DNA of 64,000 nucleotides, taken from NCBI GenBank assembly GCA_024036415.1, contig JAMWET010002870.1, positions 1,002,691-1,066,690 on the forward strand, given 5' to 3'. Below, one piece after another: positions 63,010 through 64,000 of this stretch (position 1 is the first letter of the stretch; the number at the start of each line of letters is the position of its first letter). The position numbers and the translations under genes were made by a program. Origin of the DNA: Prochilodus magdalenae. Lineage: Eukaryota; Chordata; Actinopteri; Characiformes; Prochilodontidae. Below the pieces are notes generated by a model, which was given only the letters and a program-made list of their open reading frames with translations, was not told the DNA's origin and did not search any database.

Positions 63010-64000
63010 ATACAGGATTCTCCACAAAGTGAGTATGCACCTTTCCGATTGAGACTAAAAGCCTTTTCTTTAGCACAATGCAGTGGTCGTTCTTGGAGTA
63101 GCTGTGTTTGGAGTCATTATCATGTTGAAATCTTGCCCTGAGGGCCATATGTATGTCAGAGTACATGTTATCGCATTCATAGTTCCCTCAAAGACAATTC
63201 GTAGCTCCCTACCGCCGGCCAGCACTCATGACAGCCCCAAACCTAATAACACTCCCACACTGCACTGTAGGCAGGACACACTTGTTTTTTTCTTTTTGTA
63301 CTTCTCACCTGGTTTGCCGCAAAAACACACTTTGACCACCATCTGAGCCAGATAAGTTACTCTTGGTCTCACCTGACATTGTCTTCAGCAAAACTCTTTG
63401 TGGGCTTTTTTTCGTCGCATCATCTTATTAGAAGCGGCTATCCGTCTGGGATGACAAACCATGCAGACCAATCTGATACAGTGTGCAGCGTATGTTCTGA
63501 GCAGTGATGGGCTGACTCTCCCAAACCCTTTAACCTCTGCAGCAATCCCGCTGGCAACACTCCTGAATTGAAACCTATCCCGTTTAAACCGCTATATGGT
63601 CTTGGCCACCATGCTGCCGCTCAGTTTCCAGGGTGCAGGGACAGTTTTTCTTATATGCCTAGTCCCTCTTTATGCTTAGAGCAACAGAACCTAGAGAGTT
63701 CTTGTTCATGAGGTGCTTTGTTTGAACTTTCCAGTGACAAGTATATAGAGAGGTGTGAGGAGCGATAATATCAAAATTTAACACACCTGCCTCCCCATTC
63801 ACACCTGAAGACCGTGTGTATACTAACGAGACACGACACCAGGGAGGTAAATGGCTAATTGGGCAAAGTTTGGCCATTATCACTTAGAGGGTACTCACTT
63901 TCGTGAACAGCCGTTTAGGACATTAATGCTGTGGCGTGTGAGTTATTTTGAGCGGAAGAGCAAAATTATTAAGTGTACTACTTCACATTGTATAAAGTTA
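63010..64000 (-). mobile_element. Tc1-like transposon, right arm, cut by the window end
   Basis: The terminal repeat lies at ~63,010-63,045 (CACAAAGTGAGTATGCACC). The body runs through the same blocks as 42,262-43,377 in reverse. The window ends inside the 5' non-coding part of the element. Confidence 0.78.

Larger units (their letters stand above)
53328..64000 (-). repeat. right arm of the ~21.6 kb inverted repeat (runs off the window)
   Basis: It is the reverse complement of the left arm, in the same order of nested elements. The match is still running at 64,000, where it pairs with about 42,370 inside a Tc1 element. Confidence 0.93.

Noticed and set aside
42370..64000. A giant virus-like or Maverick-type transposon with long inverted ends
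   Set aside because: The arms contain only unrelated, nested, broken common transposons; no capsid, polymerase B or integrase frame lies between them, and there is essentially no interior.

Overview
The window is vertebrate nuclear DNA, most likely from a ray-finned fish. The genes have many short GT-AG exons, and their proteins match conserved vertebrate families at almost the usual vertebrate length. The repeat content is typical of teleosts: several Tc1/mariner relics, L2-type LINEs, hAT relics, tRNA-derived SINEs, and AT/GT/GATA/AAAT microsatellites. The Tc1 and SINE mix recalls otophysan fishes (carps, characins, catfishes), but that is an impression from memory and not a placement.

Positions 1-25,400 are the gene-bearing part. 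In order they hold the last three exons of dhx32 (+), bccip (-), wbp2 (+), trim65 (-) and mrpl38 (+). I could splice each of the four complete genes into one open frame (299, 259, 519 and 386 aa) with consistent phase and GT-AG ends. dhx32 and bccip are tail to tail. bccip and wbp2 are head to head about 0.9 kb apart. wbp2 and trim65 are tail to tail. trim65 and mrpl38 are head to head about 1.6 kb apart. In human the first two genes are neighbours on 10q26 and the last three are neighbours on 17q25, so two conserved blocks are fused here. The products do unrelated jobs (helicase-like protein, p21/BRCA2 cofactor, WW-domain-binding coactivator, E3 ubiquitin ligase, mitoribosomal protein) and do not form one pathway.

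Positions 25,400-42,300 hold no host gene that I can support. They contain two sets of old degenerate duplications (25.7-27.2 kb and 27.9-30.5 kb), several Tc1-like relics, a 1.1 kb hAT-like element with matching ends that split an older LINE-type repeat, an L1-type LINE C-terminus, and two tRNA-derived SINEs.

Positions 42,370-64,000 form one very large inverted repeat. Its two arms are about 10.7-10.9 kb each, meet at about 53,318 with almost no spacer, and run off the right edge of the window. Each arm carries the same nested repeats in mirror order: a Tc1 element, L2 fragments, a small retro-insertion, a second Tc1 relic and a solo-LTR-like element. The arms differ mainly by one-base gaps, often in homopolymers, and far less by substitutions. 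That pattern looks more like unpolished long-read sequence than evolutionary divergence, so the palindrome is either a striking real structure or a fold-back read built into the assembly.
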